Assembly (NCBI GenBank): GCA_022361195.1 | Contig: JAKSBJ010000112.1 | Span: forward strand, 1-64,000 | Source: Flavobacteriales bacterium | Lineage (GTDB): Bacteria; Bacteroidota; Bacteroidia; Flavobacteriales_D; Crocinitomicaceae | Reading direction: 5' to 3' | Length of the DNA: 64,000 nucleotides | Shown here: piece after piece, positions 16,551-25,538 of the stretch | Layout of the letters: each line of letters opens with the position of its first letter | How positions within the stretch are numbered: position 1 is the stretch's first letter | Program-made: the position numbers and the translations under genes | The notes under the pieces: generated by a model | The model's database searches: none | The model's input: only the letters and a program-made list of their open reading frames with translations | What the model was told of the DNA's origin: nothing

Positions 16551-18161
16551 ATGAAAATGCTACCTTTTTCTATCATTTGCTGTTTACTATTTATTTGCTT
16601 TTATAGTTCAGCACAAACCTTAACCACATCTAATTTACCCATCATCAAAATTTACACTGATGGGGATGAAATTCCGGACGACCCCAAAATTACCGCTACT
16701 ATGGGAATTATTAATGGGGAAAGTGTGTTTAACAATGTCAATGATCCTTTTACAGATTATGATGGCCCCATTGGAATAGAAACCCGAGGAAATTCTACGC
16801 AAGGTTTTGATAAAAAGACCTACTCTATTGAGCTTCGTACACCCACTGGTGCTGATAGTTCGGTTGCTTTATTGGGAATGCCCAAAGAGGAAGATTGGAT
16901 TTTGCATGCTATGGTAATTGATAAGTCCCTACTCAGAATTCCTATGAGTTTTTATTTCATGCAGGAAATGGGACATTATGCAGCTCGTTGGCGTTATGTT
17001 GAACTCATGATCAATGATGAATACCGTGGCGTTTACATTTTAACCGAACGTATTAAACGAGACAAAAACAGAGTAGACATTGCCAAACTTAAAACCACAG
17101 ATATTTCAGGGCCCGAACGTACTGGAGGTTACATTTTGCGGATTGATTGGTTGGAAGATGATCCTCAGGGGTTTGAGTCCAATTATAATTCACTTGCTGG
17201 TGACCCCATGTTTTATCAATGGTACTATCCAAAAGCGGATAAAATTCAACCCGAACAGGCGGCTTACATCGAAAATTTTATGGATGAGTTTGAGGAGGCA
17301 CTTTGGAGTCCAACTTACCATAACAGTTTAGGTAAACATTATAGTCAGTACATTGATCTCACCTCTTTTGCTGATTTTATCATTATCAACGAACTCAGCA
17401 GAAATTCGGATGGTTATAAGTTGAGTTCTTACATCCACAAAGAAAAGGTGGGAGCAGGTAATAAGTTCAAAGCCGGACCCATGTGGGATTTTGACCAAAC
17501 TTATGGTTTATCAACTGTATGTGGAGGCCATGAAACTGAGGGGTGGAATTACACCCAGGAGCATCCCGATTGTGAAGACTACAATACCTTACCGCAGTGG
17601 TACAATAAACTTATGGCGGATCCACTTTTTCAAAATCATTTAAAATGTCGTTGGGAATTGCACCGGGCCAATCACTTGCATAAGGATTCAATTTATGATT
17701 GGATTGATGTTAATGCCAATTTACTGGACACACCCAAAGACAGAAACTTTACCAAATGGGATGTTTTAGGCGAAGCAATTTGGTCCGAACCAGAGCCTAT
17801 TCCAACAACTTATGCAGCTGAAATTAGCTATTTGAAAAACTGGATTTCCGATCGAATTGATTGGTTGGATGCTAACATTCCTGGTGATTGTTCGGCAGAT
17901 GTGGTTGGGCAAACAGAAGAAACTCCCTCCACCTTTAACTCTTTTCCAAATCCAACCTCATCCTCTATTCATATTACGTTATCCTATTTCTTAGAAGGAA
18001 TGACTTACCGCTTAGTTGGACTCAATGGTCAATTAATGGAAAGCGGAACTATTTTGAGTTCGGATTTTGATTTGGATATGAGCCAATATGCAAGAGGTGT
18101 TTACCTATTGGAAGTTCAAAGTTCTTTGGGGCTTATTCGGGGAAAAATTATCCGTTCGTAA
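16551..18161 (+). CDS. Secreted CotH kinase family protein with T9SS type A sorting domain
   Basis: This 536-residue protein has a signal peptide (to about residue 22, SSAQ). The CotH domain spans about 35-430 and shows GIETRGNSTQGFDKKTYSIEL (residues about 73-93), EDWILHAMVIDKSLLRIP, GVYILTERIKRDKNRVDI and the kinase-like GPMWDFDQTYGL. CotH proteins are atypical kinases of secreted proteins; in spore formers they phosphorylate coat proteins. The last 80 residues (FNSFPNPTSSSIHITL ... ARGVYLLEV) are a type A sorting domain, so the mature enzyme would be on the cell surface or released. Confidence 0.9.
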   Translation: MKMLPFSIICCLLFICFYSSAQTLTTSNLPIIKIYTDGDEIPDDPKITATMGIINGESVFNNVNDPFTDYDGPIGIETRGNSTQGFDKKTYSIELRTPTGADSSVALLGMPKEEDWILHAMVIDKSLLRIPMSFYFMQEMGHYAARWRYVELMINDEYRGVYILTERIKRDKNRVDIAKLKTTDISGPERTGGYILRIDWLEDDPQGFESNYNSLAGDPMFYQWYYPKADKIQPEQAAYIENFMDEFEEALWSPTYHNSLGKHYSQYIDLTSFADFIIINELSRNSDGYKLSSYIHKEKVGAGNKFKAGPMWDFDQTYGLSTVCGGHETEGWNYTQEHPDCEDYNTLPQWYNKLMADPLFQNHLKCRWELHRANHLHKDSIYDWIDVNANLLDTPKDRNFTKWDVLGEAIWSEPEPIPTTYAAEISYLKNWISDRIDWLDANIPGDCSADVVGQTEETPSTFNSFPNPTSSSIHITLSYFLEGMTYRLVGLNGQLMESGTILSSDFDLDMSQYARGVYLLEVQSSLGLIRGKIIRS

Positions 18162-18176
18162 CAAAATTTCACAAAA

Positions 18177-18208
18177 AAAGGCGGAACTCTTTTGGGAGTT
18201 CCGCCTTT
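18177..18208. terminator. Bidirectional terminator between convergent genes
   Basis: AAAGGCGGAACTC (18177-18189) and GAGTTCCGCCTTT (18196-18208) form a perfect 13-bp stem with a 6-nt loop. It sits between the CotH gene (+) and the next lipoprotein gene (-). Confidence 0.85.
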
Positions 18209-18236
18209 GTAGTTTAGGATGAAGATCCTTTATATC

Positions 18237-19103
18237 TTATCTACTTGCCGTTCCTGTTGGATTTGTTGCAGAAGCATTGTTGTTCATGTTATATGCAACA
18301 CCTGATCCTGCTGGTGATGGTAATTCATGTACCAAAGGTTTTAGCAAGAATGGATTTGCACTGTTATCTGGTGATGGCTCAACAGAAATTACAATTGTTC
18401 TTCCCGACAAATCTGTTGGGAACGTCAAACCACTTGGAGCATTCATTAAGAAATCCTCTCCTGGAAAAGCTGGTCCGGCAGTTGATCCACTGTAAGGAGC
18501 ATCATTATCCGCTACATTTGTAGCTGTGAAAGTTCCGGTAGAAACTGGCGTTCCGTCAATAACTGCCCATCCTTCATAAGCCCATCCGGCAGGTAAAGTT
18601 GGCAAGTTCAAACCTGCAGTTCCCGTTGCTGGATCGATGAACCAAACTCCGCTGGTTTCATCATCCATTGTTCCGTCAGTTGGAGTTGCCAACATATACG
18701 TTCCAGTTGCTGCGGTAAAGTCAGTTCCAATTGCAGATGCATGAGAAACACTCAAAGAAGCTTCTGAATCCGAAAAATCTCCGGCCAAGATATGTACGGC
18801 AGAAGGTGCTGGATCTGAATCATTTGCTGGTTCAATTGTCAAAACAAAAGAAGAAGCATCTTCCAGATTCTTTTTGTTTACAGAGAAAGTATTGGTTGAC
18901 ATGCTTCCTGAAGCATCAACGGTAAAAGTTCCCGTAGTAATAGCCTCTCCATCTACAATAATCCATCCCTCATACACGTAGGCAGACCCCAGGTCCTCTA
19001 GCCCGTTAATATTTAATGTTAAGTCCTCACTTTTGTTTTTCTTACATGAGGCAAAGAGTAAAACGGCTGATAATAAGCCTACTAAAACAGATGTTTTTTT
19101 CAT
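18237..19103 (-). CDS. Lipoprotein with two YEGW-type repeats
   Basis: This 288-residue lipoprotein has a lipobox ending LLFASC (C20) followed by a KKNKSED spacer. It carries two copies of a beta-rich unit, YEGWIIVDGEAITTGTF (about 44-60) and YEGWAVIDGTPVSTGTF (about 178-194), each followed by VEP/IEP-type strands. The unit resembles the C-terminal domain of anti-sigma-K (RskA-like) factors, but there is no transmembrane anti-sigma arrangement here. The function is unknown. It is convergent with CotH and shares its terminator. Confidence 0.75.
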   Translation of the reverse strand: MKKTSVLVGLLSAVLLFASCKKNKSEDLTLNINGLEDLGSAYVYEGWIIVDGEAITTGTFTVDASGSMSTNTFSVNKKNLEDASSFVLTIEPANDSDPAPSAVHILAGDFSDSEASLSVSHASAIGTDFTAATGTYMLATPTDGTMDDETSGVWFIDPATGTAGLNLPTLPAGWAYEGWAVIDGTPVSTGTFTATNVADNDAPYSGSTAGPAFPGEDFLMNAPSGLTFPTDLSGRTIVISVEPSPDNSANPFLLKPLVHELPSPAGSGVAYNMNNNASATNPTGTASR

Positions 19104-19348
19104 TTTTCAAAAAATTTTAGAAGTTGATAGGTAGACGGGCACGAAAAGAATGGCTTACAAATCAAAATCTTTCTTAACAAATTTTAAGGTTCTCCCAAAA
19201 GGTGAAATGTCAGGTTTTAAGGCTTTTTTCGATCTAATAATTCAGCTATCAAACATTTGAACCGTTTAAACTGTTTGATTTTTAGGGTAAGTTGCTTTTT
19301 CCTATATTTATGTATCCACCAAAAACTACATATCATTTCCCTTTTCAG

Positions 19349-20041
19349 ATGATGACAAAAAGGCGATTTTTTTGGGCGCTTATTCTTTTTACGGGCATTA
19401 TACAGTCTTGTGCTCCGGCACGTTTTGTAGAGCCTTTAGATAAAAAACAAGTGAGCGTTGGTGGAAGTTTTGGCGGACCTCTCATTCAATTTGGAGCCCC
19501 CATCCCAATTCCTTTAACATCAGTTGATGTAGGTTATGGTTTAGACTCTAACCTTACTGTTTTTGGATCATGGCATACAACAGCAGCATTGTTTAATAAT
19601 GCTCAGTTAGAAGGAGGGTTGACTCATCGATTCATTAAACAACGAAAGTACCTTCCTAATGTATCCGTTTCACCCTCTTTTCAGTTCATTTATAATTTCC
19701 CCAATAATCTACCAAAAATATGGCCGGTGTTAGATTTGAATACCTATTGGAATTATGGAAAACGGTCTAATTATTTTTATGTAGGACTCAATAACTACTT
19801 TGAGTTTGGATCCAATATTGTCAACGAACAAAATCCAGCTCGACACTGGTTGTTTAATCCTCAAATTGGACATGTTGTTAAGGGGAAAACCAACAATTGG
19901 CAGCTCACAGCCGAACTGAAGTTTTTGGGACCAAACATTGATAATACTTATGCCTTTATTCCTTATATGAGTCTAACTGGATCAAGAGGAGCAGCCGGAT
20001 TTTTTATTAGTTACCGTTGGTTATTTAATCAAAGAAAGTAG
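19349..20041 (+). CDS. Outer-membrane beta-barrel lipoprotein
   Basis: I start at the ATG at 19349 (230 aa): MMTKRRFFWALILFTGIIQSC gives a lipoprotein signal, residues 1-21. A TATATTTA box at 19303-19310 lies downstream of the earlier in-frame ATG at 19292, which argues against that start. The mature part alternates hydrophobic and polar residues with aromatic strand ends, typical of an outer-membrane barrel, and ends YRWLFNQRK. The family is not identified. The hydrolase gene starts 3 nt downstream, so the two likely form an operon. Confidence 0.7.
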   Translation: MMTKRRFFWALILFTGIIQSCAPARFVEPLDKKQVSVGGSFGGPLIQFGAPIPIPLTSVDVGYGLDSNLTVFGSWHTTAALFNNAQLEGGLTHRFIKQRKYLPNVSVSPSFQFIYNFPNNLPKIWPVLDLNTYWNYGKRSNYFYVGLNNYFEFGSNIVNEQNPARHWLFNPQIGHVVKGKTNNWQLTAELKFLGPNIDNTYAFIPYMSLTGSRGAAGFFISYRWLFNQRK

Positions 20042-20043
20042 GG

Positions 20044-20910
20044 ATGAGATACGCAAGGAACATAGCATATTGGGGGACTTTTATAGTGGGACTTTGTTTG
20101 ACTTTGGCAAGCTGTAAAAAAATGAACTTAGATGGTTTGGCCTTTCCACGGCAAACATTGGACGAATATGAGCTGGAGGACTATGACAATGTACAATTGG
20201 TTAGCATGACCTCTGTGGATGAAGAAAGTGGAGAGGAATACACCATTTACGGTGCTTATATCGGCGATATTTCATCCATTGCCACAGATACGGTTATTCT
20301 TTACTGTCATGGACAGTCACGGCATATGGATGCCTATTGGACGCGGGTAGATTTATTAGCCCATGTTGCTGGTCATCACCATTACGGTGTGTTTATGATG
20401 GACTACAGAGGTTATGGTATGTCCGAAGGAACACCAACCGAAAGAGGATTATATGAAGATGTAGATGCCAGTATAAGTTGGTTGAGGAGTCAGGGAGTTG
20501 AAGGAGGCCGGACCTTTTATTATGGCTTTAGTTTAGGATGCATTCCGGTAATTGATAGAGCTGCTTATCGGGAAGATTTTAAACCGGCTAAGATTATGTT
20601 AGAGTCGCCTTTGTCTTCGGTGGAGAATTTGGCTCAATCTTCATTGATTTTGGATGTTGATCCACAGTTTATGACAACTTTGGAGTTTAACAATGTCGAA
20701 AAAATCAAAGATGTGGATGTTCCATTGCTTTGGATGCATGGTGTTGAAGATGATTATATTGCTATTACAAACGGCGAAATGATTTACGAAAACCACTCCG
20801 GAGGATATAAAGAAGCTATAAGAGTAGAGGGAGCAGGACATGGTGATGTCCCGGTAGTTTTAAAAGCCAATCCTTACATTGAAATCATCGAAAATTTCAT
20901 GAAGCATTAA
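20044..20910 (+). CDS. Alpha/beta hydrolase, lipoprotein
   Basis: This 288-residue serine hydrolase fold has an N-terminal lipoprotein signal (LTLASCKK). Catalytic features are the nucleophile elbow GFSLGC (about 169-174), an acid in LWMHGVEDDYI, and the His in EGAGHGDVP. The oxyanion region is DYRGYGMSEG. It belongs to the broad BAAT/'lysophospholipase-like' branch; the substrate cannot be deduced. It follows an outer-membrane protein gene by 3 nt. Its TAA overlaps the stop codon of the convergent gene. Confidence 0.85.
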   Translation: MRYARNIAYWGTFIVGLCLTLASCKKMNLDGLAFPRQTLDEYELEDYDNVQLVSMTSVDEESGEEYTIYGAYIGDISSIATDTVILYCHGQSRHMDAYWTRVDLLAHVAGHHHYGVFMMDYRGYGMSEGTPTERGLYEDVDASISWLRSQGVEGGRTFYYGFSLGCIPVIDRAAYREDFKPAKIMLESPLSSVENLAQSSLILDVDPQFMTTLEFNNVEKIKDVDVPLLWMHGVEDDYIAITNGEMIYENHSGGYKEAIRVEGAGHGDVPVVLKANPYIEIIENFMKH

Positions 20911-21314
20911 TCTTCCTTTTTTTCTGGAATAAACTTGATACCGCCTCTGGAAATGTTCTCTGAAACTGAGGTGAACGGGGGATGAGATCCTTTTTGCCAT
21001 TCTCCATCCCGATAAACAATACTAAAATAGGCATAGTCCGGATGCTTAAGGCCATTACTCAAGTGTAAGCAATCCATCTCCTTAGGATTGTAATCAAAAT
21101 CAAAACAATTAGTAGAATTCAACGCATCTATTACCTCATCAACATTAAGGACATTATTTAATTGATGACTGGGTTTTAAGATTTTTCCCCTGATGTTTGT
21201 TTCTCGTGAACCGATGTACCGATTGAGTGCCCATTGCAGTTTTCCCTTCAGCTCTTGTTCGGGAGCTCCATCAACACACGAACAAAAAATAAACTGATCA
21301 GATTGCTGGCACAT
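20907..21314 (-). CDS. Small protein of unknown function
   Basis: I prefer the ATG at 21314 (135 aa, MCQQSDQFIFCSC); a longer frame to 21371 would overlap the upstream gene. The protein has several Cys near the N-terminus (CQQ, CSC) and later FDYNPKEMDCLHL. There is no signal peptide or membrane segment. The family is not recognised. It lies 37 nt downstream of a beta-barrel gene in the same direction, so co-transcription is likely. Confidence 0.65.
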   Translation of the reverse strand: MCQQSDQFIFCSCVDGAPEQELKGKLQWALNRYIGSRETNIRGKILKPSHQLNNVLNVDEVIDALNSTNCFDFDYNPKEMDCLHLSNGLKHPDYAYFSIVYRDGEWQKGSHPPFTSVSENISRGGIKFIPEKKED

Positions 21315-21351
21315 ACTTTTGCTTTGGAAAATCAATTTAAACAGAATTGGC

Positions 21352-22011
21352 TTAAAACAAGCTAAATCCAATTTTTATCTCGTAATAATAGGCAGGTAAA
21401 AATCGACCGGCTTCTTCGTCGTATTTTGTTCCATCAACCTGCCCGGATTCAATGGCTTCCTGTTCAAAATCTGCAACTCCAGACAAAACTCCAACTCTGT
21501 GTTCTACTCCCAAACCAATTGACCAGTCAATGTACAGTCGATCAATTAAAACCTTTCGTGAATGGCCAAAAAGAGCATAAACAAAATTGGAATTACGATC
21601 CACATCAATGAGTTTTGTGTAAGGCAATCCTGCATCGGAAAAATCAGCTTCTATCACAGCCTTTTTTTTCTGATAACGATATTGAAGTCCGAAATAATAA
21701 GTTTCCTCCCAACTTTTAGGATACCAACGTAAAGAGACATCGCTGAAATAACCACGAGTATATTCCTGATTACTTCCCCAAAACGGACGATAATAACGAC
21801 CAATGTCACCATCCAGGGTAAATGAATCATACAAACGAAACTCAGCCCCAATATCCAAATAAGAAGTAGGTGTTCGCCAATTGAGTAAAGAGAGTGCCGA
21901 AGTCTTTATGATAAGACCGGGACGTTCGGACATAGAATCCCCTTTAAAGAAATTGAATTGACCCACTGCTGAAAGTGAGCTTAAAAAGATTGCGATCAAA
22001 AAAGTTTTCAT
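21352..22011 (-). CDS. Outer-membrane beta-barrel protein
   Basis: This 219-residue protein has a signal peptide (MKTFLIAIFLSSLSAVGQ). The mature sequence has alternating strands rich in Tyr/Trp/Arg (DVSLRWYPKSWEETYYFGLQ), a conserved IGLGVEHRVG strand and a terminal aromatic residue (KIGFSLF), all typical of small outer-membrane barrels (DUF3575-like). The ligand is unknown. Confidence 0.75.
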   Translation of the reverse strand: MKTFLIAIFLSSLSAVGQFNFFKGDSMSERPGLIIKTSALSLLNWRTPTSYLDIGAEFRLYDSFTLDGDIGRYYRPFWGSNQEYTRGYFSDVSLRWYPKSWEETYYFGLQYRYQKKKAVIEADFSDAGLPYTKLIDVDRNSNFVYALFGHSRKVLIDRLYIDWSIGLGVEHRVGVLSGVADFEQEAIESGQVDGTKYDEEAGRFLPAYYYEIKIGFSLF

Positions 22012-22107
22012 GGCACAAAGAGCTGATTGTCAAGAATCAATAATTGTGCCGAATTATTGTCTTTTGCTTAAGTTCTTGAATTAAACCTCTAAATTCAGGT
22101 TTTTAAT

Positions 22108-23874
22108 CTAATCAGGTGGATAGGTTCTATAAATCAATTTAGGCCTTACCACATATCTAAATCCAACTGTGCTATAAGCACTATCTGCATCCTCAAAAAG
22201 TGTTGGGAAAATTCCTTCGAAATTAACTCCCCCATCGGAAGCATAACGTTCATCCAACCAATTGGACCCCATGATTAGTTTACCTTCATAATCATTTTTC
22301 CACTTCATTTGCCAGTCAGGCATTCCCTCATCTGAACCTGTATCGTTTATGCCTAATGCATTGTGTTTATAATTGATGTAATACACTGCCAGTTGATCGT
22401 AGTTCGTCGCATTATCCTCAGCCATCCACTCACTCACATTATTAGACAAAAAAGCAATTCCAGAAGGCAAATAATTCTCCTTAAGTCGTTTGTAAATTAC
22501 AGGCAGTATTTTTTGCAGCTCCTTATCATCAACCTTTTTGTATTCCTTTTTCAACTGTTTCAAAAGTTTGGTACCAAGCACCTGTTTTGCCGAATGAGGT
22601 TTTTGCGTAATCCAAAATCGGTCGAGTTTTCCTTGCTCATATAGCTCCTCATAGAGAATTTCCAGCCCTTCCTCGTTCGTCAATTTTAAATCTGTTGATA
22701 AAGGCATTTTGTTCCATCCTTTTTGCGCTTCGGCATCCATTCCACTCAAAACTGCATTTTCAACTTCATATGTTCTTGGAAGACTAACTGAGACCTCTGA
22801 TCCTTCAGGAATTAATTTACTGTTTAATAATTCTTGCTTCCAAAAACAAAAGGCGTTAGCCTGTGTCCAACTTACTCCAACAACGGGATAGTCGTTAAAG
22901 GCAGGGTGCCAGAAGTACAAATTGGTGAGCATTTCCGTTTTAGGATAGTTGTTTTCTTTTATCCAAACCGTTGTGTCAGGATAAACTTTCACTTTATTTT
23001 CTATAATAAACCAATCTCTCTTTTTATAGTCACGATCAGGCTCTAAGCTTTTAGTTTCCTCATTGTAACTGTATCTACGCGTAAAATCAAACGTGTAGTA
23101 AGTATACTCCAATTTAGAAACATCCAATGTTCTTCGTCTGTAAAATCGCTTGTCTGGCTCAAGATAAAACTCCTGCGTGACACTATCTACCCTGGCTGTT
23201 CCAAACTCCTTACGGTAGTCAAAGTTTTCCTTAAAAGGGAATAGTTCTCTATTCATTCCCCGTTCTGCAGCTGTAGCTTCTTTCCATTCCAAGTCTGCCT
23301 CACTAAAATAGATATCGTAAGGGATGTCCAACATTTCAAAAACCTCCTTATCGGTGAATAGATCTGAATCGTAAATACATTCCATAAACAATGAGTCTTT
23401 TACCCAATCAACAAACTCATGATACTCCGCATTGCTAACTTCAGTTTTTTTGAAATAATAGGGTTCAAAATAACTCCCTACGATTGACTGATAGTACGAA
23501 TCTCTTTCTTCCTGCGCGGTTTTTTCGTATTCCTCTAAGTTGCTATCATCAGATGTTGAATCAACGTATGTCAAGCCTTTCATTCGGCAATGATATCTTA
23601 AGCTATTGGCCTTGATGAAAGAAGTCCCCTCTAATCGCTTACGAGGTTCAATCAGCAATAAATCATCAGGCAAAACTTTTTTTAAAATTTTTAGTTCTTT
23701 GTTTGAAATGGAATAGACGAAAAAAGAATAATTGCCATTAATTGGATGTTTATACTGAAGATTTTGATATTGCTCTCCTAAAACGTCGACAGAAAGTGTG
23801 ATGGTTTTACCCCGGCCCTGAGAGAAAAGTAAAAGGCTAAGCCAGGAGAATGTGATAAACAGGAGGTACTTCAT
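22108..23874 (-). CDS. SUMF1/FGE-fold protein (Gld-like)
   Basis: The start at 23874 gives a signal peptide (MKYLLFITFSWLSLLLFSQG) and 588 aa. The formylglycine-generating-enzyme fold is seen in KTEVSNAEYHEFVDWV, HPAFNDYPVVGVSWTQANAFC and the C-terminal STVGFRYVVRP. The active-site Cys pair of true FGE is absent near the C-terminus (GSNWLDERYASDGGVNFEG), so it is not expected to activate sulfatases. In Bacteroidota this fold is used by GldJ/GldK-type gliding and T9SS lipoproteins. The large insertion between the halves is unusual, and no lipobox is seen. Confidence 0.8.
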   Translation of the reverse strand: MKYLLFITFSWLSLLLFSQGRGKTITLSVDVLGEQYQNLQYKHPINGNYSFFVYSISNKELKILKKVLPDDLLLIEPRKRLEGTSFIKANSLRYHCRMKGLTYVDSTSDDSNLEEYEKTAQEERDSYYQSIVGSYFEPYYFKKTEVSNAEYHEFVDWVKDSLFMECIYDSDLFTDKEVFEMLDIPYDIYFSEADLEWKEATAAERGMNRELFPFKENFDYRKEFGTARVDSVTQEFYLEPDKRFYRRRTLDVSKLEYTYYTFDFTRRYSYNEETKSLEPDRDYKKRDWFIIENKVKVYPDTTVWIKENNYPKTEMLTNLYFWHPAFNDYPVVGVSWTQANAFCFWKQELLNSKLIPEGSEVSVSLPRTYEVENAVLSGMDAEAQKGWNKMPLSTDLKLTNEEGLEILYEELYEQGKLDRFWITQKPHSAKQVLGTKLLKQLKKEYKKVDDKELQKILPVIYKRLKENYLPSGIAFLSNNVSEWMAEDNATNYDQLAVYYINYKHNALGINDTGSDEGMPDWQMKWKNDYEGKLIMGSNWLDERYASDGGVNFEGIFPTLFEDADSAYSTVGFRYVVRPKLIYRTYPPD

Positions 23875-23941
23875 ACAACTAGTATAAGCTGTTTTTTTGA
23901 AAAAGTTTCTCATTGTTCCTCAAAAAAACTACTTTCAAAAG

Positions 23942-24676
23942 ATGAGCGCAAAAAAAGGCATAGAACGACATCATGATTGGGGACCGGTACATCGACTTGT
24001 TATCCCCTACGAAGAAGTTGTAACACCCGAGGACAATTACCGTTTTCTCCATAAAGCCATTTCGGCCGTTTTTTTGTTTGCTAAACAAGGTATTCAGCTG
24101 TATTCCATGGATTTTCACATTTATATGGGTGATATTTATGCGCTATACCCTCATGGAACTGAAGAAATTACAAAGCCTTTTACCGTTTTTGTCGACAAAA
24201 ACATTCCGGCAGCTATTGATTTACAGCCAGAAATGGTGGGTGAACAACGAATAGAATTGGATGATTTTTCAGTTGATAATCTTTGTCAAAAAGCCATTGA
24301 ACTTCTCAATTTTGAAATTGAACAAAATCAAGATGAAGAATTGATTCCGATATGGAATGACATCTTTTTTAGGGCAATGACGGTTCCCATTCCAATTTCT
24401 TATGCTCAGGATGATTTTATTCCGTTAGAGTATAAAAGCTCAGGGGATCGTTACCCTATTGAACGAGCCGGAGAATTTGCACTTGCACACGGTCCTCATA
24501 AAAGGATTCTTCCGTACCCTCCCATTCGGATAGAGGTTGGCCATTCGGCAGGAGAACTCACTTTAGATATTTATATGCGTTGGTCTTACTTTTGGGATGA
24601 GGCATTTGAGGGATATCACTTCTTACAGAATTACATGGATGAGCTAAAAAAAGAGGGCTGGGTTAAGGAAGAATAA
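23942..24676 (+). CDS. Cytoplasmic protein of unknown family, tandem copy 1
   Basis: I start at the ATG at 23942 (244 aa); the frame extends upstream to 23897 without a better start. No signal peptide; acidic. Shared features with the next gene include IERHHD at residues 7-12, LHKAIS.VFLFAK, PFT.FVDKNIP, LDDFSVDNLCQKA, YPPIRI and RWSYFWDE.FEGYH. I do not recognise the family. The conserved His pair and several acidic residues could be functional, but this is only a reading of conservation between two copies. Confidence 0.75.
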   Translation: MSAKKGIERHHDWGPVHRLVIPYEEVVTPEDNYRFLHKAISAVFLFAKQGIQLYSMDFHIYMGDIYALYPHGTEEITKPFTVFVDKNIPAAIDLQPEMVGEQRIELDDFSVDNLCQKAIELLNFEIEQNQDEELIPIWNDIFFRAMTVPIPISYAQDDFIPLEYKSSGDRYPIERAGEFALAHGPHKRILPYPPIRIEVGHSAGELTLDIYMRWSYFWDEAFEGYHFLQNYMDELKKEGWVKEE

Positions 24677-24712
24677 TTCAATATAAAAACACGACAAACT
24701 ATTTTTCAAAAT

Positions 24713-25456
24713 ATGAATTCAAAAAAAGACATAGAACGACATCATGATACAGGAAGGGTTCATCAACTTGTTATTCCCTATCAGGAAGGTGTGACTCCAG
24801 ACAACGATTACGACCTCCTTCACAAAGCCATTTCATCTGCTTTTTTGTTTGCTAAAAACGGTATTCAATTCTACTCCATGGACTACTACATTTCGATGGG
24901 AACTGTTCTATGTCCTTTTCCTTATACGACAGACGGAATTACGAATCCATTCACCCTTTTTGTAGATAAGAACATTCCATCCGTTATTGATTTAAGGCCA
25001 GAAAGGGTGGGGGAAAAACGAGTAGACCTGGATGATTTTTCAGTGGATAATCTCTGTCAAAAAGCACTTGAACTTCTCAATTCTGAAATTGAACAAAACG
25101 AGAATGAAGAGTTGATCCCTGTATGGGGCGAGATTTACTTTAGAGGCATGACCATTCCTTTTCCTGCTTCCTATGCCGAAGATGGTTCTATTCCGTTAAT
25201 TTATGGATCGTGGACTGAGCGTTATCCCATTAAGCAGGATGGGGATTTTGTCCTTGCACATGGTCCACTTGAAATCAGGGCTCCTTATCCTCCTATTAGA
25301 ATAGGAATACGGCATGATGGAGGCGTATTCACATTAAACATTTACACACGTTGGTCTTACTTTTGGGATGAGACATTTGAAGGGTACCATCTTATTCAGG
25401 ATTATATCAAAGAACTAAAAAAAGAAGGCTGGGTTGAGGTAGAAGAGGAAGAGTAA
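24713..25456 (+). CDS. Cytoplasmic protein of unknown family, tandem copy 2
   Basis: This 247-residue protein is clearly homologous along its entire length to the previous gene, with roughly 60 percent identity judged by eye. The same blocks are kept: IERHHD, VIPY.E.VTP, LHKAIS, FVDKNIP, LDDFSVDNLCQKA, ELIP.W, SYA.D, LAHGP, PPIRI, RWSYFWDE.FEGYH, ELKKEGWV. The two genes are separated by 36 nt, so they are a tandem duplication, probably co-transcribed. The function is unknown. Confidence 0.75.
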   Translation: MNSKKDIERHHDTGRVHQLVIPYQEGVTPDNDYDLLHKAISSAFLFAKNGIQFYSMDYYISMGTVLCPFPYTTDGITNPFTLFVDKNIPSVIDLRPERVGEKRVDLDDFSVDNLCQKALELLNSEIEQNENEELIPVWGEIYFRGMTIPFPASYAEDGSIPLIYGSWTERYPIKQDGDFVLAHGPLEIRAPYPPIRIGIRHDGGVFTLNIYTRWSYFWDETFEGYHLIQDYIKELKKEGWVEVEEEE

Positions 25457-25538
25457 CCAAACTTAATCTCCATTTATACCAAGTCCTTTTTATTTTCGTT
25501 TGAGTTCTTGTTTTACCATTTTTCAAGTACAATTTCAT

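Noticed and set aside
24677-24712. Toxin-immunity reading of the tandem unknown paralogues
   Set aside because: No toxin-like gene or secretion marker is adjacent, so only mentioned as a possibility.
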